This document shows positions 36,785-49,002 of a stretch of DNA of 64,000 bases, in pieces. Both the position numbers and the translations under genes were made by a program. The DNA is taken from contig OZ023217.1 of NCBI GenBank assembly GCA_963995525.1, positions 2,386,627-2,450,626 of the forward strand, read 5' to 3'. This DNA is from Escarpia spicata. Lineage: Eukaryota; Annelida; Polychaeta; Sabellida; Siboglinidae. Under the pieces are notes generated by a model, which worked only from the letters and a program-made list of their open reading frames with translations, was not told the DNA's origin and ran no database searches. Position 1 is the stretch's first letter. Each line of letters starts with the position of its first letter.

Positions 36785-36940
36785 ATCATCTCAGAATGTC
36801 ATTGTCTGATATCAGACAAAATTACTTTCATCTGGCCTTAGCTCCCACCCCCTCCTCAGACGAAAGTTTGTAAACATTTGATCTCCCCCCCAAATGAAAG
36901 TAATTTTGTCTGATATCAGACATCAACATTCTGAGATGAT
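36785..36940. repeat. Hairpin element with 47-bp inverted arms
   Basis: The left arm 36785-36831 (ATCATCTCAGAATGT..) and right arm 36894-36940 are inverted copies with only about three differences. Each contains the self-palindrome GTCTGATATCAGAC. The 62-bp loop is C-rich. Size and structure fit a MITE or foldback element; the superfamily is unknown and no target duplication was identified. Confidence 0.8.
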
Positions 36941-36944
36941 CCCC

Positions 36945-39190
36945 GAGGCCTAAGCTTATATTATTATCATCAATTTACCAGCCATCATCACATTCTGTTA
37001 TATTTGCTACCAAAAAGAAGCTAATAGCACGTGGTATTTAGGAGCAAATTAAAACTTGTATAAGACAACTAATTGTGTTCACCACTATCTGACACTCCTG
37101 TAGAGTCAACTCAATGACAGTTGTCAGAGTGCTATCATTTATAGTTTACACTTGCATCAGCACTTGCAGATGAACCAAATTTTACACATACACAATTAAA
37201 TCTAGGAAATGTTTCACATAAATTCAAACCTTTTTAATATCTGGACCCCAACAAAGCGGAAATCAAAGAATCTGGACATCATTTCATGAGAACGGAATAT
37301 CCAAATGCAAGTATACCCCGTTATATATGCACAAGATTTAGTTATCTGAAAAAACTTGTTAATATGAACAAACACGTACACTGGAGAACAGTGCCCGAAT
37401 TAGAGATTTATACAAACTAATCATTAAATAATTATTAATTAGACCAAGTACGCAACTGAAAACAACACAAGTTAATCCAAGCTGCGATGGTATGCCTTAC
37501 TCAGTAACATTACCCTGTTATACATACAGAGTTTGCAATATTAATTTGATCCCTTCATACTACAAACTTAACATAACAAGCAGCCATACAACGGCTAATA
37601 TTCTAGATGTTTCAGGCTGGAAGATTCACATGCAGCTTAGCACACAGGTGAATTTCCCCCATTTTGGTTTTGAAGAAACATGGCTATGTGTTTCTGCCAA
37701 TAATTCCATAACACTGATATCACAATCGATCACACAGAGAACCTGGCAACACTTCCTTAACACACCCAGCATCAACTTGCAACATTTGTCCCTGATTGAA
37801 CATCAAGGGACAAAAACTTAATATAACCAGAAGCAGAAGAACACAGAAGTCAGAATAAAACAAAAATTTTGCATTTTGTTCCTGCGGCATCAACATATCC
37901 TTGTCTCACCCGAACATCTAAGTAGATCCCAGCAACAAGGTTCACATAAAACATCTACTGAAATCAATAGTAACACTCTTTAAACAAAACAACAATTGGG
38001 CATCATTAGAATTGTGAGAGCACCAATCCTTGGTGCGAACCGAAGCACTGAGAGGGGGCACCCACCACTTTCACATGCACCATGCCTGGAGTATCACAGT
38101 TAGCCTCAATCACACGGCAAAATCAAAGATCTACAAAGCCACCAAGTTGCGCCTAATCACACACAACAATGTAATTTACTGAATGACTCAGTTCGGCCAT
38201 GTATTATGTGTCATTCACCAGCTGCTTGTGGGAAAAGAAACCCACACATCTATGAATTCTGTTAATCATGGAGACTGGCTACTGCTTTCAATGAGATGTC
38301 ACAGGATTGTTCTCTGTGCCATAATTCAACAAAAGGTCAACATAATAAGGGTTATATTATCTAAACAAAGGATCCCACGAGGGTTCAAACGGTGTGCGTT
38401 ACTATCAGCAAAGTGTCAGCAAGAGAGGACCAGTAGGAATACTGCCAGACATGCCTAGTTTTCAGAGGCAGCAGCCGAACCTGCTGTACCCCTGTATCAT
38501 AATTCAATGAAAGACAACACTATGCACGCATAATGACGGCATTATGTGACTGACAACTGTGATTCACCGAAAGCAAACACATTTCGAACCATTTTGAAGA
38601 ATTACCTCTATCTTCGCCACACTAGGTTTGATGTTGTCATATTATAGCTACAACAACAACAAATATTAACTAATTCCCCCATATTCTGAAAATGACCAAC
38701 AAAAATGGTTCTCTGCCAGTGATCAGCAACAATTACAGTGTGTCCTCAACTGTCTAGACAGAGAACTAAACCAAAAGAAACAACTGCTGAATTATGTGCT
38801 AAGTGCTCTCATATTTGCATTCAAAATGTTGGACTTATACATAAACACTGAAGATGGCTGACCTTTGTTACAAAATGACCACATTTCTGCTTACAAGTGT
38901 GAAATAGGTTAATATTCCAAACAACCTGGAATTTACAAACAGCCTTGATTAGTCTGAAGATCTGATCACTGACGAATCAAATGGAGTCACAATGCTTTGG
39001 TACAATACTTTGCTTTGGAGAATACCGCAGTCGACACAGTAATGCATCTACACTTGCTCTGGTCACCAACCAAACCATGAAAGGGAAGAGAATCATTATA
39101 ACATGTCATCCACAAAAGCATTCTTTTTATATACAACCTATAATATATCAAAATTAGCACACAAGAAAGAGTAACAATCGGAGCTCAAAA
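36945..39190. other. No gene recognised
   Basis: A long AT-rich stretch with scattered short frames. It could be 3' UTR if the minus-strand exon at 39388-39194 is real, but no polyadenylation signal was assigned. Confidence 0.35.
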
Positions 39191-39193
39191 GAG

Positions 39194-39388
39194 CTATACC
39201 TCTACAGACAGCAAATTCCGTCTGACGTCAGAATTTGTAAGCGAGCTGGGAATGAGAAACTCTTTTGCTTGACAATATGAAGCAGAGACAACACTTGATA
39301 TGGCGACTGACATGGATAACGCAGGCAATGAGGAGGTCAAGTTACACCACTCTAAATTCTCCGCTAAATTAAAGAATGTAGACAGGGC
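39194..39388 (-). CDS. Candidate terminal exon, unknown protein
   Basis: A strong acceptor on the minus strand (TTCTTTTGTTTTCAG, ending at 39389) opens a 64-codon frame beginning ALSTFFNLAENLEWCNL and ending LLSVEV at TAG 39196-39194. No upstream exon was found; it would have to lie beyond the 46-bp array, and the next gene on this strand has its own start and stop. The opposite strand is also open in short frames, so this rests on the acceptor alone. Confidence 0.25.
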   Translation of the reverse strand, partial: ALSTFFNLAENLEWCNLTSSLPALSMSVAISSVVSASYCQAKEFLIPSSLTNSDVRRNLLSVEV

Positions 39389-39410
39389 CTGAAAACAAAA
39401 GAATCTTTAG

Positions 39411-41393
39411 TTTTGGTACACTCATGACATATACCACCTACGAGCAGGAGATATAGTTATGATACACTCATGACATATACCACCTACGAGCTGGAGATAT
39501 AGTTATGATACACTCATGACATATACCACTTACGAGCAGGAGATATAGTTATGATACACTCATGACATATACCACCTACGAGCAGGAGATATAGTTATGG
39601 TACACTCATGACATATACCACCTACGAGCTGGAGATATAGTTATGGTACACTCATGACATATACCACCTACGACCTGGAGATATAGTTATGGTACACTCA
39701 TGACATATACCACCTTCGAGCAGGAGGTATAGTTATGGTACACTCATGACATATACCACTTACGACCTGGAGATATAGTTATGATACACTCATGACATAT
39801 ACCACTTACGACCTGGAGATATAGTTATGGTACACTCATGACATATACCACCTTCGAGCAGGAGATATAGTTATGGTACACTCATGACATATACCACCTA
39901 CGAGCAGGAGATATAGTTATGATACACTCATGACATATACCACCTACGAGCTGGTGATATAGTTATGATACACTCATGACATATACCACCTACGAGCAGG
40001 AGATATAGTTATGGTACACTCATGACATATACCACCTACGAGCAGGAGATATAGTTATGGTACACTCATGACATATACCACCTACGAGCAGGAGATATAG
40101 TTATGGTACACTCATGACATATACCACCTACGAGCAGGAGATATAGTTATGATACACTCATGACATATACCACCTACGAGCTGGTGATATAGTTATGGTA
40201 CACTCATGACATATACCACCTACGAGCAGGAGATATAGTTATGGTACACTCATGACATATACCACCTACGAGCTGGTGATATAGTTATGGTACACTCATG
40301 ACATATACCACCTACGAGCAGGAGATATAGTTATGGTACACTCATGACATATACCACCTACGAGCTGGTGATATAGTTATGGTACACTCATGACATATAC
40401 CACCTACGAGCAGGAGATATAGTTATGATACACTCATGACATATACCACCTACGAGCTGGTGATATAGTTATGGTACACTCATGACATATACCACCTACG
40501 AGCAGGAGATATAGTTATGGTACACTCATGACATATACCACCTACGAGCAGGAGATATAGTTATGGTACACTCATGACATATACCACCTACGAGCAGGAG
40601 ATATAGTTATGATACACTCATGACATATACCACCTACGAGCTGGTGATATAGTTATGGTACACTCATGACATATACCACCTACGAGCAGGAGATATAGTT
40701 ATGGTACACTCATGACATATACCACCTACGAGCTGGTGATATAGTTATGGTACACTCATGACATATACCACCTACGAGCAGGAGATATAGTTATGGTACA
40801 CTCATGACATATACCACCTACGAGCTGGTGATATAGTTATGGTACACTCATGACATATACCACCTACGAGCAGGAGATATAGTTATGGTACACTCATGAC
40901 ATATACCACCTACGAGCAGGAGATATAGTTATGATACACTCATGACATATACCACCTACGAGCAGGAGATATAGTTATGGTACACTCATGACATATACCA
41001 CCTACGAGCAGGAGATATAGTTATGGTACACTCATGACATATACCACCTACGAGCTGGAGATATAGTTATGGTACACTCATGACATATACCACCTACGAG
41101 CTGGAGATATAGTTATGGTACACTCATGACATATACCACCTACGAGCTGGAGATATAGTTATGGTACATTCATGACATATACCACCTACGAGCAGGAGAT
41201 ATAGTTATGGTACACTCATGACATATACCACCTACGAGCTGGATATATAGTTATGGTACACTCATGACATATACCACCTACGAGCAGGAGATATAGTTAT
41301 GGTACACTCATGACATATACCACCTACGAGCTGGAGATATAGTTATGGTACACTCATGACATATACCACTTATGAGCCGGAGATATAGGACAT
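39411..41393. repeat. 46-bp minisatellite, about 43 copies, with higher-order pattern
   Basis: The unit is GGTACACTCATGACATATAC plus CACCTACGAGCAGGAGATATAGTTAT. Variants are AGCAGGAG (A), AGCTGGTG (B) and AGCTGGAG, with GGTAC/GATAC at the junction. From about 39880 to 40870 A and B follow a repeating order of about 10-11 units. Left-end units (39410-39880) are more heterogeneous (CTTACGACC, CCTTCGAGC). The array lies between the HAD gene and the candidate exon at 39388-39194. Confidence 0.96.
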
Positions 41394-41394
41394 T

Positions 41395-42355
41395 TCAAGT
41401 CTACCAGCTAATGGAAAAACACATTGTCGCCAATAATTGTAGCATCCATGAAGGATTTTAGGAAAAACATATTTTACTTGGCCTTACTTACATCTACACT
41501 GATGTTGTATATACAACATTGTGTCAGCCTAAGCAGGACACATAACAAGTTTGAATACATCTACTATGGCAAATGTGGTTTAAATACCCATTTAAAAGAC
41601 ATTCAGTGGGAATTCTACTTTGCAAGCAAACTGTGGTGTGAATAAACAAATCAAACCATTTGCAAATGACATTTGATGAGTGTGAAATCAACATTGAGGC
41701 AGCAGGGTGTGTAGTTTTGTATGAATCAAACATTCACACTAAAAGGAGACTGTATCAAATTACATAAAATATTCAACTAGGTTGTAAATTTGTCAGTCAG
41801 TGAATTCATGAGTGCACCATATCCCTGATGCTGGCAAGTGAAATCTGGATTGTAATCAAAGCACTTATTATACAAGTATGAATGAGATTTTGGTGGCAAG
41901 TAAACAATGTTAAGTGCATAGTGAACAAATTACCAAAGAAAAACAAGCACAATTTGCATACAACTGCAAACCGTAAGCCCTAATCACATGGCACAACTAC
42001 TTATCTGCAAGCTGTAAAATTGGAAACACAAGAAATATCCATAGCACCATTTGTGACAGCAACATCATTTCACATGTTAAGCTAATTTGCTATTCTTATG
42101 ACTTACTTTTAGTCATGAATGTCTAGAATAATTAAAGAACTTTGTCTTATTTGAGTTTTCTATTATTTGGTTTTGAGTTTTCCATGGTCTGTACTTTCAA
42201 TTAACACAAGTTTACTTAGGAAATGTTCATTCTTCTTTTAACAGAGTTACTACAATTTTATAATATATATATACACACACATAATTTATATGTATGTATG
42301 ATCTGACAGCACCTTGGATAGTTTCTCTGGCCATTTATCTAGAATAAAGGTTGAC
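41395..42355. other. Downstream flank of the HAD gene, no exon seen
   Basis: AT-rich sequence with a TATATATATACACACACA tract at about 42260-42282. One 73-codon plus-strand frame (41424-41645) has no recognised similarity. Confidence 0.4.
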
Positions 42356-42357
42356 TT

Positions 42358-42363
42358 TTTAAT
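42358..42363 (-). terminator. Possible polyadenylation signal of HAD gene
   Basis: ATTAAA on the minus strand, about 165 nt after the stop codon. This is the commonest variant of AATAAA; none of the canonical form was seen closer. Confidence 0.4.
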
Positions 42364-42527
42364 AAACGATCAACTTCACAATCATTCTTCATCTTCTTCA
42401 TAGTTCAATCGATCAACTTCAGCAACCGATCCGCTGCTAAACACCAAACGATCATGAGGTGGTGCTGTTGTTTCTACGACTAGTCTGTTTCCATGACAAC
42501 CAATTCAAACACGGGTTGGTTGTGTTT

Positions 42528-45102
42528 TCACTCTGTAGGTGTCACTGGTAGCCGTTCAACAACAGTCATGTTGTTGACAAAATCGGAGATGAGTTCAAGA
42601 GTGACGTCTTCTGGGACTTCGTACGACTGGTGACCGAACTCTTCAGCCAGTTGCACGTTTTTTATATCGTCATCGAGCAGTAGGATCTCGTGGGCCTGGA
42701 TCATCACATGGTCACGGTTGAATAGTTCTGTCACCAGCCATGCAATGTGCTGCTGCTTTCCAAGAAATGTTACTTGCTTCTGGGCCCAATCTTCCGCGTT
42801 TGTCCGTATTACCACTCTGGAGATGTCACTGCAAGAAGATGCAACAACATTTTAACAAGTCTGCCATCCAAAGTTATACGTGTGACACCCAGTTGGCATC
42901 TGGACAAGGAAGTCTATAGTAGTAAAAACTTGGTTTCATGATGGTGACATTGTTATGTTTACAACGCGATTTTTATTGGGACACCGGAAACACATATACT
43001 CCTACATCAATCATGGAATAGTGACAGTAGGCATTCATCCGAGAGCAATCCCAAACCACAATTGATAGGTGGTGCCATCAACTCTCCTTGAGCGTGGATG
43101 ATTCTCAAAGTGGTTTTAAAATTTGTGTATGACAGTGGTCTAGCCATATGTTGATGTTATGTTAATAAATAATTTATATCAGCCTAACATCAACAATGTT
43201 ACTTATTTAATAGATAACACCAAACAAAAAAATTGTTAGGCCCAATTTGTGAACAGAACTACACTGTACAATGGCATCTGATTTGTTGTCAACAATTGGC
43301 ATCATCACATCAACTAAGTGCTGTGATGATTCGACAGTTCAATTGATGGATTGTCACAGCCTTATTCTGAAAGTTATTGGTAGTTGTTAGATTTCCTACT
43401 CTAGCCTTATCCATCCTTGCCTGCCGGGGGCATTGCTGATTACTTCAGTCTCAATACCCTCTGCAGATCACTTTGTTAAGCTCAGACAATAATATTGTCG
43501 CCTACCATGCCTCGGCTCCCTGTGTTTTTGTTTTGGCCAAACTTTACTCAAGAAATGTGTGGGAAGTAGAAATTATATGAACATACAATACCACTCAGTC
43601 GCTCGTGAGAATGAACGAATATGTAATTATATTGGGATTCCCTGGAATCGTTGGCTTTGTGTTTTATATGGGGTGGGGACAACTGCACTGTTCTTAGTCA
43701 TGACTGGAGAAGTCAATTACTAGGAAAAAGTACAACAGATACAACTAATTTCCATACATTGTGTAGTATATTGCCAGGGGTAGTGTAGTCGATCTAGCAC
43801 TCCTAGCTTGCGATGATGACCTTACTGAGAATATTAAGACATCACATTTATACCGGGAATATAACAAATATACCAGAATATAACAAATGATAAGAATCAT
43901 CAGTTTGAAGAAAGCCAACAGATATATTTTCACTTGCTAAAAATTATTGGGAAGATATATCTGAATGTATAGGTATGTCATCATACATGTGTGTATTCAA
44001 CTGCGTGCAATTTAAAATGTGCAGAGTATTTAATCTGTGGTTCCAATTGGAAAGATAATTAAGAATGAAGATACTTCAGTTGCAAAACTAAACTGTTTTG
44101 TAACAGATCTACTGGGCCATTCGACAATTGTACCCTGTAATATCAATATGTGGTTTTTGCAAAAAACTGAAGAAACTTTTGCAAAATGATCCATACTGTA
44201 ATTTCCTACCACTGATTTATTCCATGTTATGCAATTTTTTTATAGACAATCTGATTAATAAAATATTTTTAATTTCCATACAACAAAATCACTGCCTTGC
44301 GAAATCATTAAACATCTACAGCATTAAGCATCTGGGTGGTTATTAACTAATGAACAATAGCTATCACTTTTGTCAATCATGAACAGACAAAGTCCATATT
44401 TGCGGCAAGAATCTGCCCATGGCAGGAAAATCAATCACTGGCTGGCTATGCAAGTTGGTTAAAAATAAATTAATCATTATCTAAAGTTAGTGTCTCTATA
44501 CTCTAAAACTAAGAACTAGTCTAGATTTATAACACATGTTAACCAATATCAGTATGGCCAATTGTTAAAAAATAACGATTCCATTTACACTTAATAGTAA
44601 ATTACATCTAGACTGAGTAAGAAGCAACACCAAGTGACGTAATATAAACTTAACAAGTCGTCTCAGACTCAGTCTTCCATGACGACATGACACACGAATT
44701 CAACTGTATGCTTCACTACACAAAGCTACTGCTGCGCCAGGGACCGTAAATTAGCGTGGGCGTAGCAGGTATTCATTGGCAATGCTACATTATTCAAGAC
44801 TTTTTGTCACACCTGTGTGGTAGAACCCTCAGAAGCACATCCCTGATTAGTGCTGGTTGCATGGAATACGTGACGACACAGACGTAAATATCACACTCGG
44901 AGATGGCTGCCTCCAACATGGCTCTAAAGCAGGGACGGACGTATTCGGCCAACTTCGGTGTGCCTTGACGCCAGTAACCTTTCGTGTGCACCGATACGAT
45001 CGTCTTGTCGAAATCCAGTGCTAATACCCTCACGCCCTTGCGCACAAGCGTCGAGATGATTGCACGCGCTAGTATGGCATCGGGTTCTGGCGTAGTGCAC
45101 AT
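42528..45102 (-). CDS. HAD-superfamily hydrolase, two exons, 196 aa
   Basis: Exon 1 (45102-44813; donor CAG/GTGTGA) and exon 2 (42828-42528; acceptor TCTTCTTGCAG) join in phase to give 591 nt including the stop. The HAD signatures appear in order: motif I LALDFDKTI (residues about 29-37) with the nucleophile/acid pair D-F-D-K-T; motif II VVTYS (about 78-82); a motif III lysine in GKQQHIAW; and motif IV EILLLDDDIKN with paired Asp. The family forms an aspartyl-phosphate intermediate and needs Mg2+; most members are phosphatases. The substrate is unknown. The protein is short with only a small insert after motif I (HTKGYWRQG), so it has no large cap domain. No signal peptide is evident. The 2-kb intron contains no recognised element. 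It is the only plausible multi-exon gene here whose coding sequence appears complete. Confidence 0.85.
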
Positions 45103-45104
45103 GG

Positions 45105-45985
45105 TTGCGTGTTTTTAGCGAAATCTCTCAGTAAGAAATCACAAACATGGCGCAGCATACGAGATTGCTCGGACGGCCATGTTGTTAGCGACAGTGGCCA
45201 AACTGCAAACATCAACATTGAAACTCGACTGCGTATAACTAGTCATATTTTACATCTATATTATAAAGCTGCAAATTATAACTTAAAACGTTTGTAAAAA
45301 ATAGGACCACTCGACTGTAGACAATAAACTGAAGTAAAAAAAATGGAGGATGCCACCTGCCGGATATTCCCGTTTCTACCATTTCGAGTTACGCAAAATG
45401 TTGTGATAGATGGCGACACTTGAATTATTTTTAAAGCTGGCTGTTTACTTTATTTTTAGGAACAACTTATTTTTCACCTTGTTTTTGTATTAAAAAAACT
45501 GTTGTGATTGATCGTTACTTGGTAGATCGGTTAACTTGCGAAAACATGAGTACCTAATAATGTTTTAAATACAATTGTTTAAAGGCAAGGCAGGTTGTAC
45601 AGTCACTTGGGCCTGTTTGGTTCAGTCAAACAAAACTAATTTAAAAGTTTATTCAACAATGATTTCATTAATATTAAATATATTTAAATTAAAAAAAAAT
45701 TGCATGTCATAGTCGATTTAAGACAGTATCAGTTGTCACATAAATGGGCCTAAAATAAGTCAAGCTTAAATTAAAAAAAATATTTTAAAACACTAAAATA
45801 TATTTGTTTAGCATAAGGCATGTGCTGAATTGCATTCAGATTTCAACCATAATTTAAATTCAAAAGGGGAATTCGTTCAAAACCTTCAGTTCTCATGTTC
45901 TATAAGCAAGACAAATAATGTGTTATTAGTGACCCTCCAACGAAGCCTATTTGTTATGAGGCACAACTACAGCAGTAGTCATAAT
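45105..45985. other. Upstream flank of the HAD gene, no gene seen
   Basis: The first 200 bp probably hold the HAD promoter, but no core element could be assigned. The rest is AT-rich. Confidence 0.4.
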
Positions 45986-45989
45986 ACAG

Positions 45990-46120
45990 CCTACAGTAAA
46001 CCTCGGATATAACGAATTGCTTGGGATCAGGCAATTTATTCATTATATCAAAAATGTTGTACATTTGAAATTTACTGTACATCAATAACAATTGGAACCA
46101 ATTAATTTATTCAGTATAAG
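45990..46120. mobile_element. Possible Tc1/mariner-pogo terminal fragment
   Basis: TACAGTAAACCTCGGATATAACGAA followed by ATTTATTCATTATATCAAAAAT resembles the AACCTCG..ATAACGAA ends of many Tigger/pogo MITEs. Only one end is recognised, so this may be a solo fragment. The comparison is from memory of the family. Confidence 0.35.
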
Positions 46121-46124
46121 TGAA

Positions 46125-46960
46125 TTGTATACAAGCAACAACAACATTCAACTTGGAATTTTTTTTTTTAATATCAAAATGGTTTGCCAACACTGAAAAC
46201 TGTGTAACTTACACATACTATTTTAGCCAGCAATTCCAGTATGTGGATCTACTTTGTTTTGGCTACAATTTGGCAACCAATAACACTGAGATATCATGTG
46301 ACGGTTATTACAGTATATTCTTCTTTCTCTTCCATTACTAACTAAACATTTGTAGATCTAAGTAACCACAATGTTGCAATACTACTCGGTTTTTTTCTAA
46401 TTCAGCATGTAATGTGATGTTTTTTGGCAAAGTCCCATGGTTTGTATTGACTCATGAGCATGGCCATGCTGTTAAGGTGTACCATCATTAATTATATAAA
46501 CACCGTCAGCTGAATGATCTCCTTGTCTGTATTCGTCACAAAAACACCATTCTTGCAATTTTGTCATGTGCAAACATTATGTTCAGATACATTTTAAACA
46601 GTAATGTAACTTTGTCAGTCACACTGATAACAATTCTTGTTGTGGTTCTTCCTCAGTCATTGGCAGTTCATAAATTTGTTACTAATACAGAGATGAAGTG
46701 ATTCTAGCCACGGCATCAGTCTTCTGTCTGTCCCTAACCTCAATGGTCTTCAGATGTCACAATCGACGTGGCCGATATCCTATGGCCATGATCTCGCCTA
46801 GGTTAGAATACAGTCTGTAGAATATAGTCAATTACACAGACTTTGTTTAGCATTAACCACGTCCTCATAGACATAGCACATGCACCATTGTTATGTTGTA
46901 GATCACACATTCGTGACATTGCTGCAAAAGAAAATGTGTATGTTTACACTTTTCAGGCCA
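46125..46960. other. Intergenic, no gene seen
   Basis: No exon or named repeat was recognised. The distal end may be cdc26 3' flank. Confidence 0.4.
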
Positions 46961-46962
46961 CA

Positions 46963-46983
46963 TTTATTATGGTAGACTTTATT
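46963..46983 (-). terminator. Polyadenylation signals of cdc26
   Basis: Two AATAAA hexamers on the minus strand (46983-46978 and 46968-46963) lie about 210-225 nt past the cdc26 stop codon. Confidence 0.55.
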
Positions 46984-47190
46984 CACCAGTCTGATTTTAA
47001 AACATCTAGGCCATCTATAGCCGGCTGCAGGCCAAATTCACACAAGTTACTATCACAAATGCGACAATCCTCCAGACGAATGTTCGGTCGAAGTGATAGT
47101 AAGTGTTCTGCAGGTAAGCAGTAAGCGATGACACATTCGGCATTTCATTTTTAGCGAACGCCCTCAAGTCATGCTAAACCATGTTATAGA

Positions 47191-47430
47191 TCAGTGGATT
47201 GGTAACCTTGACGGCTGTGGCAAAGGCTTCGGATCGTATCCTATTCTTTCATGAATCATCTCACGCTTCTGTCGAAGCAGCGTTTCCGAGTCCACCGGCA
47301 CCGGCGTGCACTGACCCGCCTGCGCCGTTTGGCTTGCATTCGCAGCTTCCTGTTTTTCTTTTCTCAAGTTACTCCATTCTTCGAAATCATCTAATTTCAG
47401 TTCTATCCGCGTCGGTTTCCTCCGCAACAT
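47191..47430 (-). CDS. cdc26: Anaphase-promoting complex subunit CDC26
   Basis: The 79-aa frame starts MLRRKPTRIELKLDDFEEW, the nearly invariant N-terminus of animal CDC26, and ends with RIGYDPKP, matching the conserved C-terminal RIGY.P.P segment. In the family the N-terminus, with Met1 acetylated, inserts into the TPR superhelix of CDC16/APC6 and stabilises it. The complex is the nuclear E3 ligase that drives mitotic exit. The middle (Lys/Glu then Ala/Gln rich) is diverged and slightly short against the roughly 85-aa vertebrate protein. The frame is uninterrupted, with no intron in the coding part. Minus-strand AATAAA signals follow at about 46983. A perfect inverted repeat lies about 85-130 bp upstream of the start. 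Confidence 0.93.
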   Translation of the reverse strand: MLRRKPTRIELKLDDFEEWSNLRKEKQEAANASQTAQAGQCTPVPVDSETLLRQKREMIHERIGYDPKPLPQPSRLPIH

Positions 47431-47512
47431 TTTGCTTTAGCAACTTACACAACACGACGGATCAATATCAACAAACTTGCTGGCAACTCGAACTTACGTC
47501 GTTGGTTTGGGG

Positions 47513-47562
47513 GCCATCTGGCGGTTGAATTGAGGGGCCTAGTACTTTATCCGCCAGATGGC
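47513..47562. promoter_or_regulatory. 12-bp inverted repeat upstream of cdc26, CTCF-like
   Basis: GCCATCTGGCGG (47513-47524) and its exact inverse CCGCCAGATGGC (47551-47562) are separated by 26 bp. CCGCCAGATGGC matches the CTCF core CCASYAGRKGGC at all but the third base, so the pair would be two oppositely oriented sites. The core also contains the E-box CAGATG. Position suggests a promoter-proximal or boundary role; this is inference. Confidence 0.4.
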
Positions 47563-47569
47563 AAATTCA

Positions 47570-48185
47570 TCGAATGTCGACACCAAAGACGGCGCCACTG
47601 GCCAACACAAGCGAGTCTGTAACCAGGGAAGTCTTTAACGTTTACGTCAGGGGTGGATCTATGATTTGACCAACAGCAAGGGACAACAGCCCCTTTAAAG
47701 AACCAACTGCACATCCGTTGAGGCTCACAAAAATATTCCAATTGCACTCAATTGACAGTCATGCAATTAATATCCTACGCGAAGTGCGGAAGTTAGCCGA
47801 GTCAAACTAGTAATTGACTTCGCCAGTCGCGACTGCATCACCGCGAGAACAGCGCAATAACCGCCCCAATTTGAAGACGGATAAACGACTTCTGGGAATC
47901 CCAATATATAATGACCCGTTCGCCCATTAGCACGATCAGCTGGTATTGTGTATTCGAATAATTGCTTCTACTTCCTAAATATTGCGTAACACGAGCCACG
48001 GCTGGTTGAAATTAGTTTGATTATGATCACCTGACCCGCTGACAACCACTGGTTTAGTGAGCGATTTCATAGGCTGAGCTTAAATTCAGAGTTTCGCAAA
48101 GCGATCAGCCAGAGGGTACTGCTTGCTGTCACTGACGTAATCAGCAGCAGCCTGGTGCGCAAGGATGTGCCCGTAGAATGACCCT
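47570..48185. other. Intergenic upstream of cdc26, no gene recognised
   Basis: Short frames only. A second gene on the plus strand sharing this promoter region was looked for and not found. Confidence 0.4.
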
Positions 48186-48189
48186 GCTA

Positions 48190-48700
48190 AAATGTACTGC
48201 AGTTTACTATGGTAAACCATGATAAATCCATAGTAAATCATAATAAGTTATAGTATTATAAGGACAGGGCATAATAAGTTATAGTATTATAGTATATTAC
48301 ATTTTAATGTGCTTTCACCATAGTAAATCCATATAGTAATAAGACATAATAAACCATGATAAACTGTAGTAAAACCATTATAAGTTATAATAAACCACAT
48401 TATACAACATTTTACCATACGTTTGCCATGATACACCGTGGTAAATTCATAGTAAGCATGGTAAACCATAACACAAATATAGTAAATTAAAGTAAACCAC
48501 AGTACTGTACATTTTGCTATGCTTATACTATGGCATACCATGGTAAATTCAAAATACACATAATAAACCGTAATAAATTAAATTATAGTAAATAATATTA
48601 ACAAAATTTCACCATGTGTTTACTGTTTGATACCACGGCCTATAGTAAATCCACATTATAACATATATAGTAAACTATAATACATTCAAAGTAACTTATG
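48190..48700. repeat. Eroded satellite, period about 100 bp
   Basis: Words such as ACATTTTACCATACG, ATAGTAAATCCAT and CATGGTAAA recur at intervals of about 95-110 bp (for example 48298, 48410, 48506, 48600) with heavy divergence. CCATGGTAAA/TTTACCATGG words give many small palindromes. Confidence 0.6.
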
Positions 48701-49002
48701 ATCAACATACAAGTGTTTTTGTTTAATGCCTTTCAAATTGCCTAGTTATGAAACACTGCAAGCTGCTCAAATTGAATTTCTATGTGATATCAATAATATT
48801 GACAAAGAAACTGGAAGAAAAATGAGGTTGTGCATATTAATTTAAAACTACTGCCTACCTCAAACCATTATCAGCACTACACAATGAACATTTTACCCTA
48901 CCAGGATATAACTTGTGTGTGTGTGTATATATATATATATATTGTAGTGGGCGAATTATACACCCATCTTTTTCACTACCATTCGCAACAATTCATAAGT
49001 GA

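Noticed and set aside
37492..37821. Plus-strand 109-codon ORF
   Set aside because: No splice sites, domain or codon signature; probable chance frame in AT-rich DNA.
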